Positions 27,284 through 37,694 of a stretch of DNA of 63,801 nt are shown here, piece after piece. Under the pieces are notes generated by a model. That model was not told the DNA's origin. It was given only the letters and a program-made list of their open reading frames with translations, and searched no databases. The stretch is taken from the NCBI RefSeq assembly GCF_013839525.1, contig NZ_JACDIS010000018.1, positions 1-63,801 on the forward strand. Direction: 5' to 3'. The DNA comes from Chthonobacter rhizosphaerae (GTDB lineage: Bacteria; Pseudomonadota; Alphaproteobacteria; Rhizobiales; Pleomorphomonadaceae). Numbering within the stretch: position 1 is the stretch's first letter; the number at the start of each line of letters is the position of its first letter. The position numbers were made by a program, and so were the translations under genes.

Positions 27284-27469
27284 GGTGTGCACCCCTCCTT
27301 GCGGAAGCGGTACGCGATGGAACAGCCCCCACGGCAGTCCAGGTCCGCTCCCTTGTCCCGGTTCCCGAATGAGACGCACGGCAAACCGGGTGGCACCCGC
27401 CTGACGCGGCGTACCAGCGTTGAAATATAGGGACGATCATGGCCAAAACACGAGGGGACGGCGGAAGTT

Positions 27470-28525
27470 TCACAAACTCCTGAACGCCTCGACGAGAGTT
27501 TCCATGTCGGCGGGCAAATCGCTCTCGAACCGCAGGATCTCGCCGCTGACCGGATGTTCGAACGCGATCAAGAAGGCGTGAAGCGCCTGGCGGGGGAAGG
27601 CCCGGACCACCGGCGCCACCGCCTCCGGCAGCGTGTTGATCTTGGTCAGGAAGCCGCGGCCGTAATCCTGGTCGCCCACGAGCGGGTGGCCGGCCGCCGT
27701 CATGTGGACACGGATCTGGTGGGTGCGGCCGGTCTCCAGGTGGCATTCGACCAGCGACGCGACGGCATTGCGGCCGGCCTCCGCCGGAAAGCGTTCCGCC
27801 ACCTCGTAGTGCGTGATCGCCTCTCGGCCGCCGGTGCGCAGCACGGCGATCTTGGTCCGGTCCGTGTTCGACCGGCCGAGCGGCGCGTCGATGGTGCCGC
27901 GGAACGGCTCCGGACTGCCCCAGACCAGCGCCAGATAGGCCCGCTCCAACGGCCCGGTCCGGCCATGGTCGGCGAACTGGGCGGCGAGGCCCTTGTGGGC
28001 CCGGTCCGTCTTGGCCACCACCATCAGGCCGGTCGTGTCCTTGTCGAGACGGTGCACGATCCCGGGCCGACGCACGCCGCCGATCCCGGACAGGCTCTCG
28101 CCGCAGTGGTGGATCAGCGCGTTGACCAGGGTGCCCGTCCAGTTGCCGGCCGCCGGATGGACCACGAGTCCGGCCGGCTTGTCGATCACGATCAGGTGCT
28201 CGTCCTCGTAGACCACGTCGAGCGGAATGTCTTCGGCGACGGGCTCGGCCGGCTCGGCCGGCGGAAGCCGCAGGTCCACCACCGCACCGGCCTTCGCCTT
28301 GCGGGACGGGTCCGACACCGGGACGCCGTCGAGCATCAGGTGCCCCTCCTCCACCAGCGCCTTCAGCCGCGACCGGCTGACCGACGGGAAAAGGCCCGCG
28401 AGCGCCTTGTCGAGGCGCTGCCCGGCCGCCTCCGCGCCGATCACGCCGTGGAGCGCCTCGTCCGCCGCCGCGTCGTCCGGGTCCGCCGCAAGGTCCAGGT
28501 CGTCGAGGTCGTCGCTGTTCATCAT
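27470..28525 (-). CDS. rluD: 23S rRNA pseudouridine synthase, RluA/RluD family
   Basis: 351 residues. An acidic N-terminal extension of about 40 residues precedes an S4 RNA-binding domain (RLDKALAGLFPSVSRSRLKAL) and the catalytic domain with HRLDKDTTGLMVVAKT, whose Asp is the nucleophile. The C-terminal motif ETGRTHQIRVHM is also conserved. The start is the first of two adjacent ATGs, after CAGGGCAGGG. The S4 domain and length fit RluD. It lies upstream of rpoH on the same strand with a 187-base gap. Confidence 0.88.
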   Translation of the reverse strand: MMNSDDLDDLDLAADPDDAAADEALHGVIGAEAAGQRLDKALAGLFPSVSRSRLKALVEEGHLMLDGVPVSDPSRKAKAGAVVDLRLPPAEPAEPVAEDIPLDVVYEDEHLIVIDKPAGLVVHPAAGNWTGTLVNALIHHCGESLSGIGGVRRPGIVHRLDKDTTGLMVVAKTDRAHKGLAAQFADHGRTGPLERAYLALVWGSPEPFRGTIDAPLGRSNTDRTKIAVLRTGGREAITHYEVAERFPAEAGRNAVASLVECHLETGRTHQIRVHMTAAGHPLVGDQDYGRGFLTKINTLPEAVAPVVRAFPRQALHAFLIAFEHPVSGEILRFESDLPADMETLVEAFRSL

Positions 28526-28654
28526 GGCCCTGCCCTGACGCGCGGCCGGGCGTGGGGCGCCTTCGGCTCGACGCGTGACGGCGTCGACAAGCGACGCCCT
28601 GTTGCGATACACGGCGCGGGACTAGCCCATTTAGCGCTGAAGGAAAAGCCGACC

Positions 28655-29008
28655 ATGGCCGACGCCCGGGACGACAAGGAAGACGAAGCGCCGCTCGACC
28701 CGGCCATGGAGCGCGTCCAGCAGAAACTGCGCAAGCTGATGCTCGTTTCCGGCATCACGCTCGGCGTCGGCTTCCTGGCCGTGCTGTTCGCGGTGATCTG
28801 GCGGGTGAACCGCCTCGACGACGACGCGCCCCGGGGTGAGGCCTTCCGGTCCACCGTGGAGGTGCCGGCCGGCTCCACCCTCGTCGACACCGCTGTCGAC
28901 GGCGACCGTCTGGCGGTGACGGTGGACGGCCCCGGCGGGCGGTCCGTGCACCTCTTCCACATGCCGAGCGGCCGGCTGATCGGGTCGACCACGCTCCTCG
29001 CCCGTTGA
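28655..29008 (+). CDS. small single-pass membrane protein (DUF6476-like)
   Basis: 117 residues. A charged cytoplasmic N-terminus (DPAMERVQQKLRKLM) leads into one membrane segment (about 32-50, LVSGITLGVGFLAVLFAVI), followed by a small beta-rich domain ending HMPSGRLIGSTTLL. The start has GAAGGAAA upstream. It is divergent from rluD, an arrangement seen in other Hyphomicrobiales. Function unknown; the DUF6476 assignment rests on recollection of that pattern. Confidence 0.65.
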   Translation: MADARDDKEDEAPLDPAMERVQQKLRKLMLVSGITLGVGFLAVLFAVIWRVNRLDDDAPRGEAFRSTVEVPAGSTLVDTAVDGDRLAVTVDGPGGRSVHLFHMPSGRLIGSTTLLAR

Positions 29009-29057
29009 CAGGCCGGGCGGCCGGAGCGCGGGCCTTTCCGCCACCGGCCGTCCAATG

Positions 29058-29144
29058 CGCCGGTCAGGCGGTCACCGCCCCCAATCCGCCGGTCAGGCGG
29101 TCACTGTCCCCAAACCGCCCGACGGGCGGTCACTGTCCCCAAGC
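29058..29144. repeat. three tandem 29-bp repeats at the 3' end of the downstream gene
   Basis: Units at 29058-29086, 29087-29115 and 29116-29144 share CGG(T)CAGGCGGTCAC and TGTCCCCAA. On the minus strand each unit contains a copy of the last coding bases and stop codon of the 29130-30827 gene (WGQ-stop), so the 3' end has been tandemly duplicated. Each unit also has short GC-rich inverted arms, best seen as CCGCCCGTCGGGCGG on the minus strand of the third. Confidence 0.75.
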
Positions 29145-30827
29145 CGCCAGGGCCTGCGTGAAGGCCTGGTCCCCGGGGGTGCCCTTCACGAACGTCAGGA
29201 TGGCGCGGCGGCGGTTGCCGTAGCGGATCGGCACGTCGAACCATTGGCGCTCGCGCAGAAGCGCCACGTTCCGCGCCGTGTCCTGCTCCGTGCCCGACAG
29301 CGCGAGCCAGAAGAAGTTGTCCTGCACCTTCGCGACGGCGCCGATCAGCGGGTCGCCGCGGGCGTCTTCCGTCTGCTTCAGTATCAGTCCCGGCGTCGTG
29401 TCGATCGACCGACCGGCGAAATCGTCCGGCAGGGCGAACTGCATCTCGATGATGTGGCTGGCGGGCAGCGCCTGGTCGGTGTTGCGGCGCATCTGCATGG
29501 TCAGCTTGATGCCCCGGTCGGGAATGTCGATGGTGGCGCGGATCTGCGGCACCGGCGCATCGCCCGTGAAGCTCGGCTCGTTGACGAACTGCCAGAGCAC
29601 CTGTCCCTCGGCGCGCGCGCCGTCGGCCCCGGGAATCGGCTCCTCGTAGAGGATGGCGCGCTGCGCCACCAGCACCGTCTGGCCCGACTGGCCGGCCGGA
29701 GCCGGAGCGGCCGCCGCTGGCGGCGGAACTGCGGGAGCCGGCTCCGGAGCCGCCTCGGCGAGCGGCTCCGGGGCCGGCGCGGGTTCTTCCGGCGGGGCGT
29801 CGGATGGCGGCGTGACCCGCTCGGTCTGGACGGCCCGCGCATCCGGGGCGACCGGTTCGGCGGGCTCGCCGTCCTGCGGCAGACGGTCGGGGATCTTCGC
29901 CTCCAGGCCGTCCTGCCCGGTGGTGCGCGTCTCCGCAACCGGCGGCTCGTCGCCCGGCGCGGCGGTCTCCACGACCGGATCGCCGCCGAGGAAACTGTCC
30001 CGGTTGACCCAGGCGAAAACACCGCCCGCCAGAAGGACGACGCCGAGTATCAGCGCCGCCACCAGTTTCAGGTTCACCTTCGGGCTCTGGGGCCGGATGA
30101 TCCGGGCCGGACGCGGCGCGTTGCGTCCGGCTGCGGCGGCGGGAGCCTCGCCCCGGGGTGGCAGATCGGCGCCGAGCGGCGCATCCATGAAGCCCGGCTC
30201 GACCTTGGTCTCCGGAAGCCGCTCGTTCCCGTCGTCCATGGCGCCACGGGCCGACTGCACGGCCTGCGCACTGGCGCTGCCGAGAGCTTCGGCCTCGTGC
30301 ACGGTCTTCGACAGGGATGAGAGGCCCGCGTTGATCTTCGGATCCGCCGCCGCGGGACGGGCCGACGCGGGCTCGCCGCCGGCGATCCCGGACGGCTTGG
30401 GGGGCGTCGCGGGCGGCGTCTGGCGGACCGGCGGCGGGTCGACCCGCGCCGCGGCGGGCGATGGAGCGCGAACGTCGGGTTTCGGCGTCTCGGCCCTCGG
30501 CGGCGCGGCGGGCGCCGGTTCCGGCGCTTCGGCGGGCCGGGTGTCGACCCGAACGGCCGGCACCGCGACGGGCGTCGCGGCCACCGCCTCGGCGACCGTC
30601 GGCAGGCCGAACGCGGCCCCGGCCATCTCGCTTTCGATCCGCCGTATTGACTCCTCCAGCTGCAACCGTTGGTCGGTGATCTCGGCCTGGGTGAGCGGAG
30701 GCTCGTAGGATTTCAGCTGGCTGACGAGGGCGGCTCTCGCTTTCTCGTAAACCGCGCGGCGGGCCTCGCCGCTGTTCGTCTGCAACGAACCGATCGCGCG
30801 CTTGAGAACCGGATAGTAATCAGCCAT
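29130..30827 (-). CDS. single-pass membrane protein with Pro/Ala-rich linkers, unknown function
   Basis: 565 residues. The N-terminal 70 residues are helical and charged (YYPVLKRAIGSLQTNSGEARR), followed by a Pro/Ala/Glu-rich linker. One membrane helix lies at about 250-268 (LKLVAALILGVVLLAGGVFAWV), then a second Pro-rich linker and a globular C-terminal domain of about 160 residues (AILYEEPIPG, FTGDAPVPQIRATIDIPDRG, FVKGTPGDQAFTQAL). The topology suggests an exported C-terminal domain on a stalk. It follows purA on the same strand by 35 bases. No family function recognised; similar proteins are often annotated only as hypothetical. Confidence 0.75.
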   Translation of the reverse strand: MADYYPVLKRAIGSLQTNSGEARRAVYEKARAALVSQLKSYEPPLTQAEITDQRLQLEESIRRIESEMAGAAFGLPTVAEAVAATPVAVPAVRVDTRPAEAPEPAPAAPPRAETPKPDVRAPSPAAARVDPPPVRQTPPATPPKPSGIAGGEPASARPAAADPKINAGLSSLSKTVHEAEALGSASAQAVQSARGAMDDGNERLPETKVEPGFMDAPLGADLPPRGEAPAAAAGRNAPRPARIIRPQSPKVNLKLVAALILGVVLLAGGVFAWVNRDSFLGGDPVVETAAPGDEPPVAETRTTGQDGLEAKIPDRLPQDGEPAEPVAPDARAVQTERVTPPSDAPPEEPAPAPEPLAEAAPEPAPAVPPPAAAAPAPAGQSGQTVLVAQRAILYEEPIPGADGARAEGQVLWQFVNEPSFTGDAPVPQIRATIDIPDRGIKLTMQMRRNTDQALPASHIIEMQFALPDDFAGRSIDTTPGLILKQTEDARGDPLIGAVAKVQDNFFWLALSGTEQDTARNVALLRERQWFDVPIRYGNRRRAILTFVKGTPGDQAFTQALAAWGQ

Positions 30828-30862
30828 CGATGGGAATCTCGCCAGCGTTGCTGGTTCAAGGG

Positions 30863-32152
<1,290 letters not shown>

Positions 32153-32344
32153 CGGCCGACCGGTCCTGTTCTCAAACGCCTCTGAGGCGCGTCGGGCAGA
32201 CGCTTCTCGACACCCTCGCGCGCACGGAAAGCCCCGATGCCGGCGCGGCACCGAGGCGGGCGGACTATAGACCGCCCGCCTGCGCATTCCAACCGCATGG
32301 GTGTGGGAAATATCGGGTTATGCCGACATGAAGGCGAATGCGGG

Positions 32345-32794
32345 TCAGGCGTGGCGAAGGGCCTTGGCGAGCTTGCGCAACTGCTTGGCCGAGAGGCCCG
32401 CGAGGAGGTCGTCCTCGGGGCCGGCCTTGCCCTTCCGACGGCCGGTGTCGTCGCCGAACTGCCCCGCATGGACGTTGGATCCGTCGCCGGACCCGTCATG
32501 GTCCGCGGCGACGCCGTGGCGCAGCCGATCGGACGCCGAGTGGAGCACGTGGACGACCGATTCCACCGTGTGGCCGGCCACCGACTTCGCCGCCCCGACG
32601 ACGCCCGAACCGGTGCTGACCGCGGCCGCCTTGGGGAATTTGGTGATCAGCGTGGTCGCCGCCGCGGTCAGGGCGGCGGCCGCGATCTCGCGCCCGATCG
32701 GGGTCGAGATGAACCGGCGCAAGGCCTTGCCGGCGGGCTTGGAGAGCTTCAGGCCGGCGACCTTGGCCGAACCGGATTTCTTCTTCTTGGCCAT
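32345..32794 (-). CDS. small lysine-rich hypothetical protein
   Basis: 149 residues from the ATG at 32794, which has GAAGAGGACG upstream. The N-terminus is a lysine cluster (MAKKKKSGSAKVAGLKLSK). An alanine-rich hydrophobic helix (REIAAAALTAAATTLIT) and a short acidic-glycine region follow, and the C-terminus LSAKQLRKLAKALRH is again basic. The layout could suit membrane-surface or nucleoid binding, but no family was recognised. It stands alone between purA and a divergent exporter gene. Confidence 0.65.
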   Translation of the reverse strand: MAKKKKSGSAKVAGLKLSKPAGKALRRFISTPIGREIAAAALTAAATTLITKFPKAAAVSTGSGVVGAAKSVAGHTVESVVHVLHSASDRLRHGVAADHDGSGDGSNVHAGQFGDDTGRRKGKAGPEDDLLAGLSAKQLRKLAKALRHA

Positions 32795-32948
32795 GATGAT
32801 CGTCCTCTTCTTCCGGAACAGAACGTCCGCTGTCGGGCCGGGTTCCGGACCGCCGGCCGCGCCCGCGCGGCGCGACCTCGCCGATTTTTCCCCCATGGAT
32901 CACGCCGAGCGTCCCGGTTATGAAGACCGCCCACGAGAGAACCCGCCG

Positions 32949-33884
32949 ATGCCCGCCGGCCGCGCCCGAATCGCCTCCCGCCTGTTCGACAACGCCTACT
33001 TGGTCCTCGCGGGCGCCAGCCTCTTCTGGGCCGGCAACGTGATCGCCAGTCGCATCGCGGTCGGCGACGTGTCGCCCATGGCGTTGACCACCTATCGCTG
33101 GGCGGCCGTGCTTCTCCTCCTTCTGGTGCTCGCCCGGAAGGCCGTCCGGCGGGACTGGCCGGTCCTCAAGACGCGTCTCGCCTATGTGGCCGTGATGGGG
33201 ACGCTCGGCTTCACGGCCTTCAACGCGCTCTACTACGTGGCCGCCCATTTCACGACCGCGGTGAACATGGGCATCATCCAGGGCGGCATCCCGGGCCTCG
33301 TCTTCATCATCGCCTACATGGCCAAGGGCACGACGGCCGGCCGCGCCCAGATCCTCGGCATGGCCGCCACCCTCGTCGGCGTAGCGGTGGTGGCGACCCG
33401 GGGCGACCTCGCCGCCGTCACGACCCTCGGCTTCAACTTCGGCGACCTCCTGATGGTGGGCGCCTGCCTCGCCTATGCGGTCTACACGGTCTGGCTTCCG
33501 GACCGCCCCAAGGTCGGCGCGCTCACCTTCTTCGCCGGGCTCGCCGTCGCGGCCTTCCTGTCGTCCCTGCCGCTCCTGGCGATCGAGATCGCGAGCGGCC
33601 ACTATCAGGCGCCGACGCCGGTCGGTCTCGCCACCATCGCCTATTGCGCCGTCTTCCCGTCCGTGCTCAGCCAGATCTTCTTCGTGCGCGGCGTGGAGCT
33701 GATCGGCCCCGGCCGGGCCGGCGTGTTCGTGAACCTGATCCCGGTGTTCGCCGCGGTCCTCGCGGTCCTCGTCCTCGGCGAGACCTTCCACCTCTACCAC
33801 GCCGCCGCGCTCGCCCTGGTGCTCGGCGGCATCCTGTTCGCCGAACGGTCCGGCAAGGCCCGCGCGGCCGCCTCGGCCCGCTGA
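32949..33884 (+). CDS. EamA/DMT-superfamily transporter
   Basis: 311 residues with ten membrane helices in two EamA repeats (first opens LVLAGASLFWAGNVIASRIA, second near FNFGDLLMVGACLAYAVYTV). The ATG at 32949 is preferred over 32895 because GAGAG lies upstream. Drug/metabolite exporters of this family move amino acids or metabolites; the substrate is unknown. A related gene follows at 34058. Confidence 0.88.
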   Translation: MPAGRARIASRLFDNAYLVLAGASLFWAGNVIASRIAVGDVSPMALTTYRWAAVLLLLLVLARKAVRRDWPVLKTRLAYVAVMGTLGFTAFNALYYVAAHFTTAVNMGIIQGGIPGLVFIIAYMAKGTTAGRAQILGMAATLVGVAVVATRGDLAAVTTLGFNFGDLLMVGACLAYAVYTVWLPDRPKVGALTFFAGLAVAAFLSSLPLLAIEIASGHYQAPTPVGLATIAYCAVFPSVLSQIFFVRGVELIGPGRAGVFVNLIPVFAAVLAVLVLGETFHLYHAAALALVLGGILFAERSGKARAAASAR

Positions 33885-33979
33885 CCGCCGCACCACTTCG
33901 TATGGGAAGAATGCCGAACGGAGCGGGAATCGGGTGGCGCCGACCCGTCCCGTCCGTCATCGAGCCTAACCGCCGCTCT

Positions 33980-34018
33980 CCACCGCCGCTCGCCACCGCC
34001 GCTCGCCACCGCCGCTCC
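33980..34018. repeat. three tandem 13-bp repeats
   Basis: CCACCGCCGCTCG at 33980-33992 and 33993-34005, and with one change at 34006-34018, preceded by a partial copy. It lies between the two EamA genes and is probably simple slippage. Confidence 0.7.
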
Positions 34019-34057
34019 GGGCCGCCACCGCCCGATCATCCCGAGGGGTCTGATCCC

Positions 34058-34957
34058 GTGTCCCGTACCGCCTGGATCCTGCTGCTGACCCTCTCCCTCC
34101 TTTGGGGCGGGTCCTATCTCTCCGCCCGGGTGGCGGCGCCCGTGCTGCCGCCCTTCACGCTCGTCTTCCTGCGCTGCGCGCTCGCGGCCGTCGCCCTCCT
34201 CGTCATCCTGAAGGCAAGCGGCGCCCGGCTCGGCTGGACCCGACGCCAGGTGATCGACTACGCCGGCATGGGCCTTCTCAACAACGTCATCCCGTTCGCG
34301 CTCATCTTCTACGGCACGTCCCAGATCGGCGCCGGCCTCGCCTCCATCCTGAACGCCACCACGCCCATCTTCACCGCGCTCGTCGCCCACGCGTTCACGA
34401 GCGACGAGAAGCTGACGGCGAACAAGACCGTCGGTGTGATCCTCGGCTTCGTCGGGGTCGCCGAGATGCTGGGCCTCGGCGCGCTCGCCGACCTCGGCGG
34501 CCATCTGGAGGCGGAACTCGCCTGCCTCGCCGCGGCCGTCTCCTACGCCGTCTCCACCCTCTGGGGCCGGCGGTTTCGCGGCCAGCCGCCCATGGCCACC
34601 GCCGCCGGCCAGCTGAGCCTGTCGAGCCTCATCGTGCTGCCGCTGATGCTCGCCGCGGAAGCGCCCTGGACCCTGCCGATGCCGCCCGGCGACGTCGCCG
34701 CCGCCGTCCTGTTCCTCGCCTTCGGGGCGACGGCCCTCGCCTATATCCTGTTCTTCCGCATCCTCACCCTCGCCGGCTCGAACGTGATGCTGGTGACCTT
34801 CCTGGTCCCGGTCAGCGCCATCCTGCTCGGCGTCCTGGTGCTGGGCGAGACCCTGCAGCTCCGCCACTGGGTCGGCATGGGCCTCATCATGGCCGGGCTC
34901 GTGGCGATCGACGGGCGGCTGTGGCGGCAAGTCTCGCGCCGGTTTGCGGGCGCATGA
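34058..34957 (+). CDS. EamA/DMT-superfamily transporter
   Basis: 299 residues with ten membrane segments. The N-terminus MSRTAWILLLTLSLLWGGSY and the repeat-end motif GQPPMATAAGQ fit the RhaT/EamA group, and the C-terminal half ends VLGETLQLRHWVGMGLIMAG. The start is GTG with GAGGGG upstream. It is related to but distinct from the 32949 gene and may be cotranscribed with it. Substrate unknown. Confidence 0.88.
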   Translation: MSRTAWILLLTLSLLWGGSYLSARVAAPVLPPFTLVFLRCALAAVALLVILKASGARLGWTRRQVIDYAGMGLLNNVIPFALIFYGTSQIGAGLASILNATTPIFTALVAHAFTSDEKLTANKTVGVILGFVGVAEMLGLGALADLGGHLEAELACLAAAVSYAVSTLWGRRFRGQPPMATAAGQLSLSSLIVLPLMLAAEAPWTLPMPPGDVAAAVLFLAFGATALAYILFFRILTLAGSNVMLVTFLVPVSAILLGVLVLGETLQLRHWVGMGLIMAGLVAIDGRLWRQVSRRFAGA

Positions 34958-35009
34958 TAAAAATGACAAGATCCCGTCCGAAACCCACGTCGAGGCGGGG
35001 AGGTCGCCA

Positions 35010-35777
35010 GTGCAGCGCCGTATCGGATTCCTCGGAGCACTCGGCATCCTTCTCGGCATACTGACCGGCTGCATGACGGCCCCGGACTATGCCAGGCTGA
35101 GCGCAGGCGACATCGCCGCGCAGGTCAAAGTCCGGGAGACGCCATTCGACCGCCAGATCCTTGTGGTCGGACCGCCGATCGCCGGACCTCTTCTGCCAGC
35201 GGCGGTGACCTATTTCGTCCGCAGCGGCATCGCCAAGGACGACGGCGCGGAATGGCACCAGTTCTATGCCGAGGTCGAATACGACGACTACGGATATCAG
35301 GACTACAAGACCGCGAACTTCACCGAAGGCGAGCCACGGCCGATCAAGTCGATCTACCGCGAACGCCGATCGTGCTTCGAGGGATCCTGCATTCGCGAGG
35401 AGGTTCTGGGCGTGAACCTCGCCCGGGCCGATCTCGCCACTGGGAAGGATCTCGCCGTGCGTCTCGATGCCAGAGGCGGCGACCGCGTGGTGCTCGTTAT
35501 CCCGGCCAGCTATCTGGCCGCCTATCTGGCGGTCGTGGACCGGGAGGCGAGCCGGGTTCCGGCGCCGGCCGCCGACGCCGTCCCGAACGATAGCTGGCCG
35601 GCCCGTCGTCGACAGGCCGGCCGAAGCGTCAGAACGTCAGCGCCTTCGCCTGGCGCACGGCCGGGATCTGCTGGATCTTCTGCAGGATCTCGGCCGGGAC
35701 CGCGCCGTCAACCTCCACGAGGCAGATGGCGTCCTCGCCCTGGCGGTGACGGCCGAGGGCGAAGGTGGCGATGTTGA
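35010..35777 (+). CDS. lipoprotein of unknown function, 3' end antisense to serA
   Basis: 255 residues from the GTG at 35010 (GGGGAGG seven bases upstream). The lipobox ILTGC puts the lipidated Cys at residue 21. The body up to about residue 190 looks like a real beta-rich domain with a Cys pair (RRSCFEGSCIREE). The last 60 or so residues are Arg/Pro-rich and coincide with the 149-base overlap with serA on the other strand, so the natural stop has probably been lost or shifted. It follows the EamA gene by 52 bases. No family recognised. Confidence 0.65.
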   Translation: MQRRIGFLGALGILLGILTGCMTAPDYARLSAGDIAAQVKVRETPFDRQILVVGPPIAGPLLPAAVTYFVRSGIAKDDGAEWHQFYAEVEYDDYGYQDYKTANFTEGEPRPIKSIYRERRSCFEGSCIREEVLGVNLARADLATGKDLAVRLDARGGDRVVLVIPASYLAAYLAVVDREASRVPAPAADAVPNDSWPARRRQAGRSVRTSAPSPGARPGSAGSSAGSRPGPRRQPPRGRWRPRPGGDGRGRRWRC

Positions 35778-37215
35778 CGCCGGCGTCGCCGAGAAGGCTC
35801 GCGAAGCGGCCGATGAAGCCCGGCTTGTCCTCGTTGGTCACGTAGATCATCGAGGGGGCGAACTCCGCCTCCATCTTGATGCCCTTGATTTCCACGATGC
35901 GCGGCCGGCCGTCGGCGAACACGGTACCGGAGACGGAGCGCTCCTGCCGGTCGGTCACCACCACGAGGCGGATGAGGCTCTCGTAGTTCTCGGCCATCTC
36001 GCGCCGGACCTCCGCCACCTGGATGCCGCGCTCCTTCGCCATCACCGGCGCGGACACCATGTTGACGGTCTGGAGGAGCGGCCGGAGCACGCCCGTGAGG
36101 CCCGCCGACGTGAGCGCGCGGGTGTTCATGCCGGCCACGTCGCCCTCGTACTCGATCCGGATCGCCTTGATGCCGGTCTCGGTGAGTTGGCCGGCGAAGG
36201 AGCCGAGCAGTTCGGCGAGCTTGACGAAGGGTGTCAGGCGCGGCGCCTCCTCGGCGGTGATGGACGGCATGTTGAGGGCGTTCTGCACCGCGCCCTTCAT
36301 CAGGTAGTCCGACATCTGCTCGGCCACCTGCAGCGCCACGTTCTCCTGCGCCTCCGTGGTGGAGGCGCCGAGATGGGGCGTCGCCACCACGTTCGGGTGG
36401 CCGAACAGCGGGTGCTCGGTCGCCGGCTCCACCTCGAACACGTCGAGGGCGACGCCCGCCACGTGACCGGAATCGAGCGCGGCCTTGAGGTCCGCCTCCA
36501 CGATCAGGCCGCCGCGCGCGCAGTTGATGATGCGCACGCCCTTCTTCATCTTCAGGAGCGCCGAGATGTCGATGATGTTGCGCGTCTTCTCGGTCAGCGG
36601 CGTGTGCAGCGTGATGAAGTCGGCGCGCCGGAACAACTCGTCCAGTTCCACCTTCTCCACGCCGAGGTCGATCGCCCGCTCCTGGCTGAGGAAGGGATCG
36701 TAGGCCACCACGTGCATCCGGAGCCCGATGGCCCGCTCGGCCACGATGGAGCCGATGTTGCCGCAGCCGATCACGCCGAGGGTCTTGGAGGTCAGCTCCA
36801 CGCCCATGAAGCGGTTCTTCTCCCACTTGCCCGCATGAGTGGACGCGTTCGCCTCCGGGATCTGGCGGGCGAGGGCGAACATCATGGCGATCGCGTGCTC
36901 GGCGGTGGTGATGGAGTTGCCGAACGGCGTGTTCATGACGATCACGCCCTTGGCGGTCGCGGCCGGCACGTCGACGTTGTCGACGCCGATGCCGGCCCGG
37001 CCGATCACCTTCAGGCGGGGCGCCGCGGCGATCACCTTCTCGGTGACCTTGGTGGCGGAGCGGATGGCGAGACCGTCGTAGTTGCCGATGATCTCCAGGA
37101 GCTTGTCCTTGTCCTTGCCGAGATCCGGCTGATAGTCGACCTCGACGCCGCGGTCCTTGAAGATCTGGACGGCGGTCGGGGAAAGCTTGTCGGAGATGAG
37201 GACGCGAGGGGCCAT
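35629..37215 (-). CDS. serA: D-3-phosphoglycerate dehydrogenase
   Basis: 528 residues, the long SerA form. Substrate and nucleotide-binding domains contain GRAGIGVDNVDV, the Rossmann loop GCGNIGS, NCARGGLI and TPHLGASTTEAQ with the catalytic His. An intervening ASB-like domain and a C-terminal ACT domain (EDKPGFIGRFASLLGDAGVNI) follow. It oxidises 3-phosphoglycerate, the first step of serine synthesis. It lies downstream of serC with a repeat-filled gap of about 480 bases. The start is ATG 37215, matching homologues (MAPRVLISDKLS). Confidence 0.97.
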   Translation of the reverse strand: MAPRVLISDKLSPTAVQIFKDRGVEVDYQPDLGKDKDKLLEIIGNYDGLAIRSATKVTEKVIAAAPRLKVIGRAGIGVDNVDVPAATAKGVIVMNTPFGNSITTAEHAIAMMFALARQIPEANASTHAGKWEKNRFMGVELTSKTLGVIGCGNIGSIVAERAIGLRMHVVAYDPFLSQERAIDLGVEKVELDELFRRADFITLHTPLTEKTRNIIDISALLKMKKGVRIINCARGGLIVEADLKAALDSGHVAGVALDVFEVEPATEHPLFGHPNVVATPHLGASTTEAQENVALQVAEQMSDYLMKGAVQNALNMPSITAEEAPRLTPFVKLAELLGSFAGQLTETGIKAIRIEYEGDVAGMNTRALTSAGLTGVLRPLLQTVNMVSAPVMAKERGIQVAEVRREMAENYESLIRLVVVTDRQERSVSGTVFADGRPRIVEIKGIKMEAEFAPSMIYVTNEDKPGFIGRFASLLGDAGVNIATFALGRHRQGEDAICLVEVDGAVPAEILQKIQQIPAVRQAKALTF

Positions 37216-37372
37216 GGCGGTGGTGTCCTTGCGAGGGGCGCGCGGGCGCCGGGGGTGAACGGGGGGTGGTATCGGGCTTGTGAGGGCGGACAGGTCGCGT
37301 GTCGGCTGGCAGCGAAGAAGGCGAGGCGTCGGGGGCGGCGGAGGCGAGTTATCGGCTACGGGTGGTGGTTCA

Positions 37373-37499
37373 CCCCCTCTCCCCAACCCTCTCCCTCAAG
37401 GGGAGAGGGGGTGCGGTGGTGCGGGGAGAGGGGAGCGCCCTATCCTTCATCCGCGACGGGCCCCCTCCCCCCTTGAGGGGGAGGGTTGGGGAGAGGGGG
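37373..37499. repeat. long inverted repeat, 31-bp arms
   Basis: Arms at 37373-37403 and 37469-37499 are complementary at 30 of 31 positions around a 65-base spacer, built of CCCCTCTCCCC-type blocks. In the serC-serA transcript it would form a long stable stem-loop. Confidence 0.85.
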
Positions 37500-37629
37500 G
37501 AACCTCCGCGGAATCAGGAAGGCGTGAACCTCCGCGGGATCAGGAAACCGTGAACCTCCGCGGAAGCCGGAAACCGTGAACCTCCGCGGAAGCCGGTAAG
37601 GGGAAACCTCCGCGGGATCAGGAACCGGG
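37500..37629. repeat. five tandem 26-bp repeats between serC and serA
   Basis: Units begin at 37500, 37526, 37552, 37578 and 37604. Each carries AACCTCCGCGG followed by variants of ATCAGGAAACCGTG. They abut one arm of the inverted repeat directly. There are no spacers, so this is not a CRISPR array. The remainder of the 37216-37694 gap shows no coding sequence. Confidence 0.85.
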
Positions 37630-37694
37630 AAACCGCGTGGCCGTCAGGCAGGAAACAGCCGCCGACCCCACGAACCTCCCGCCCCCGCGCTCCC

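Noticed and set aside
37500-37629. Possible CRISPR array from five regularly spaced repeats
   Set aside because: Units are directly adjacent with no variable spacers, and no cas genes are nearby; it is a simple tandem repeat.
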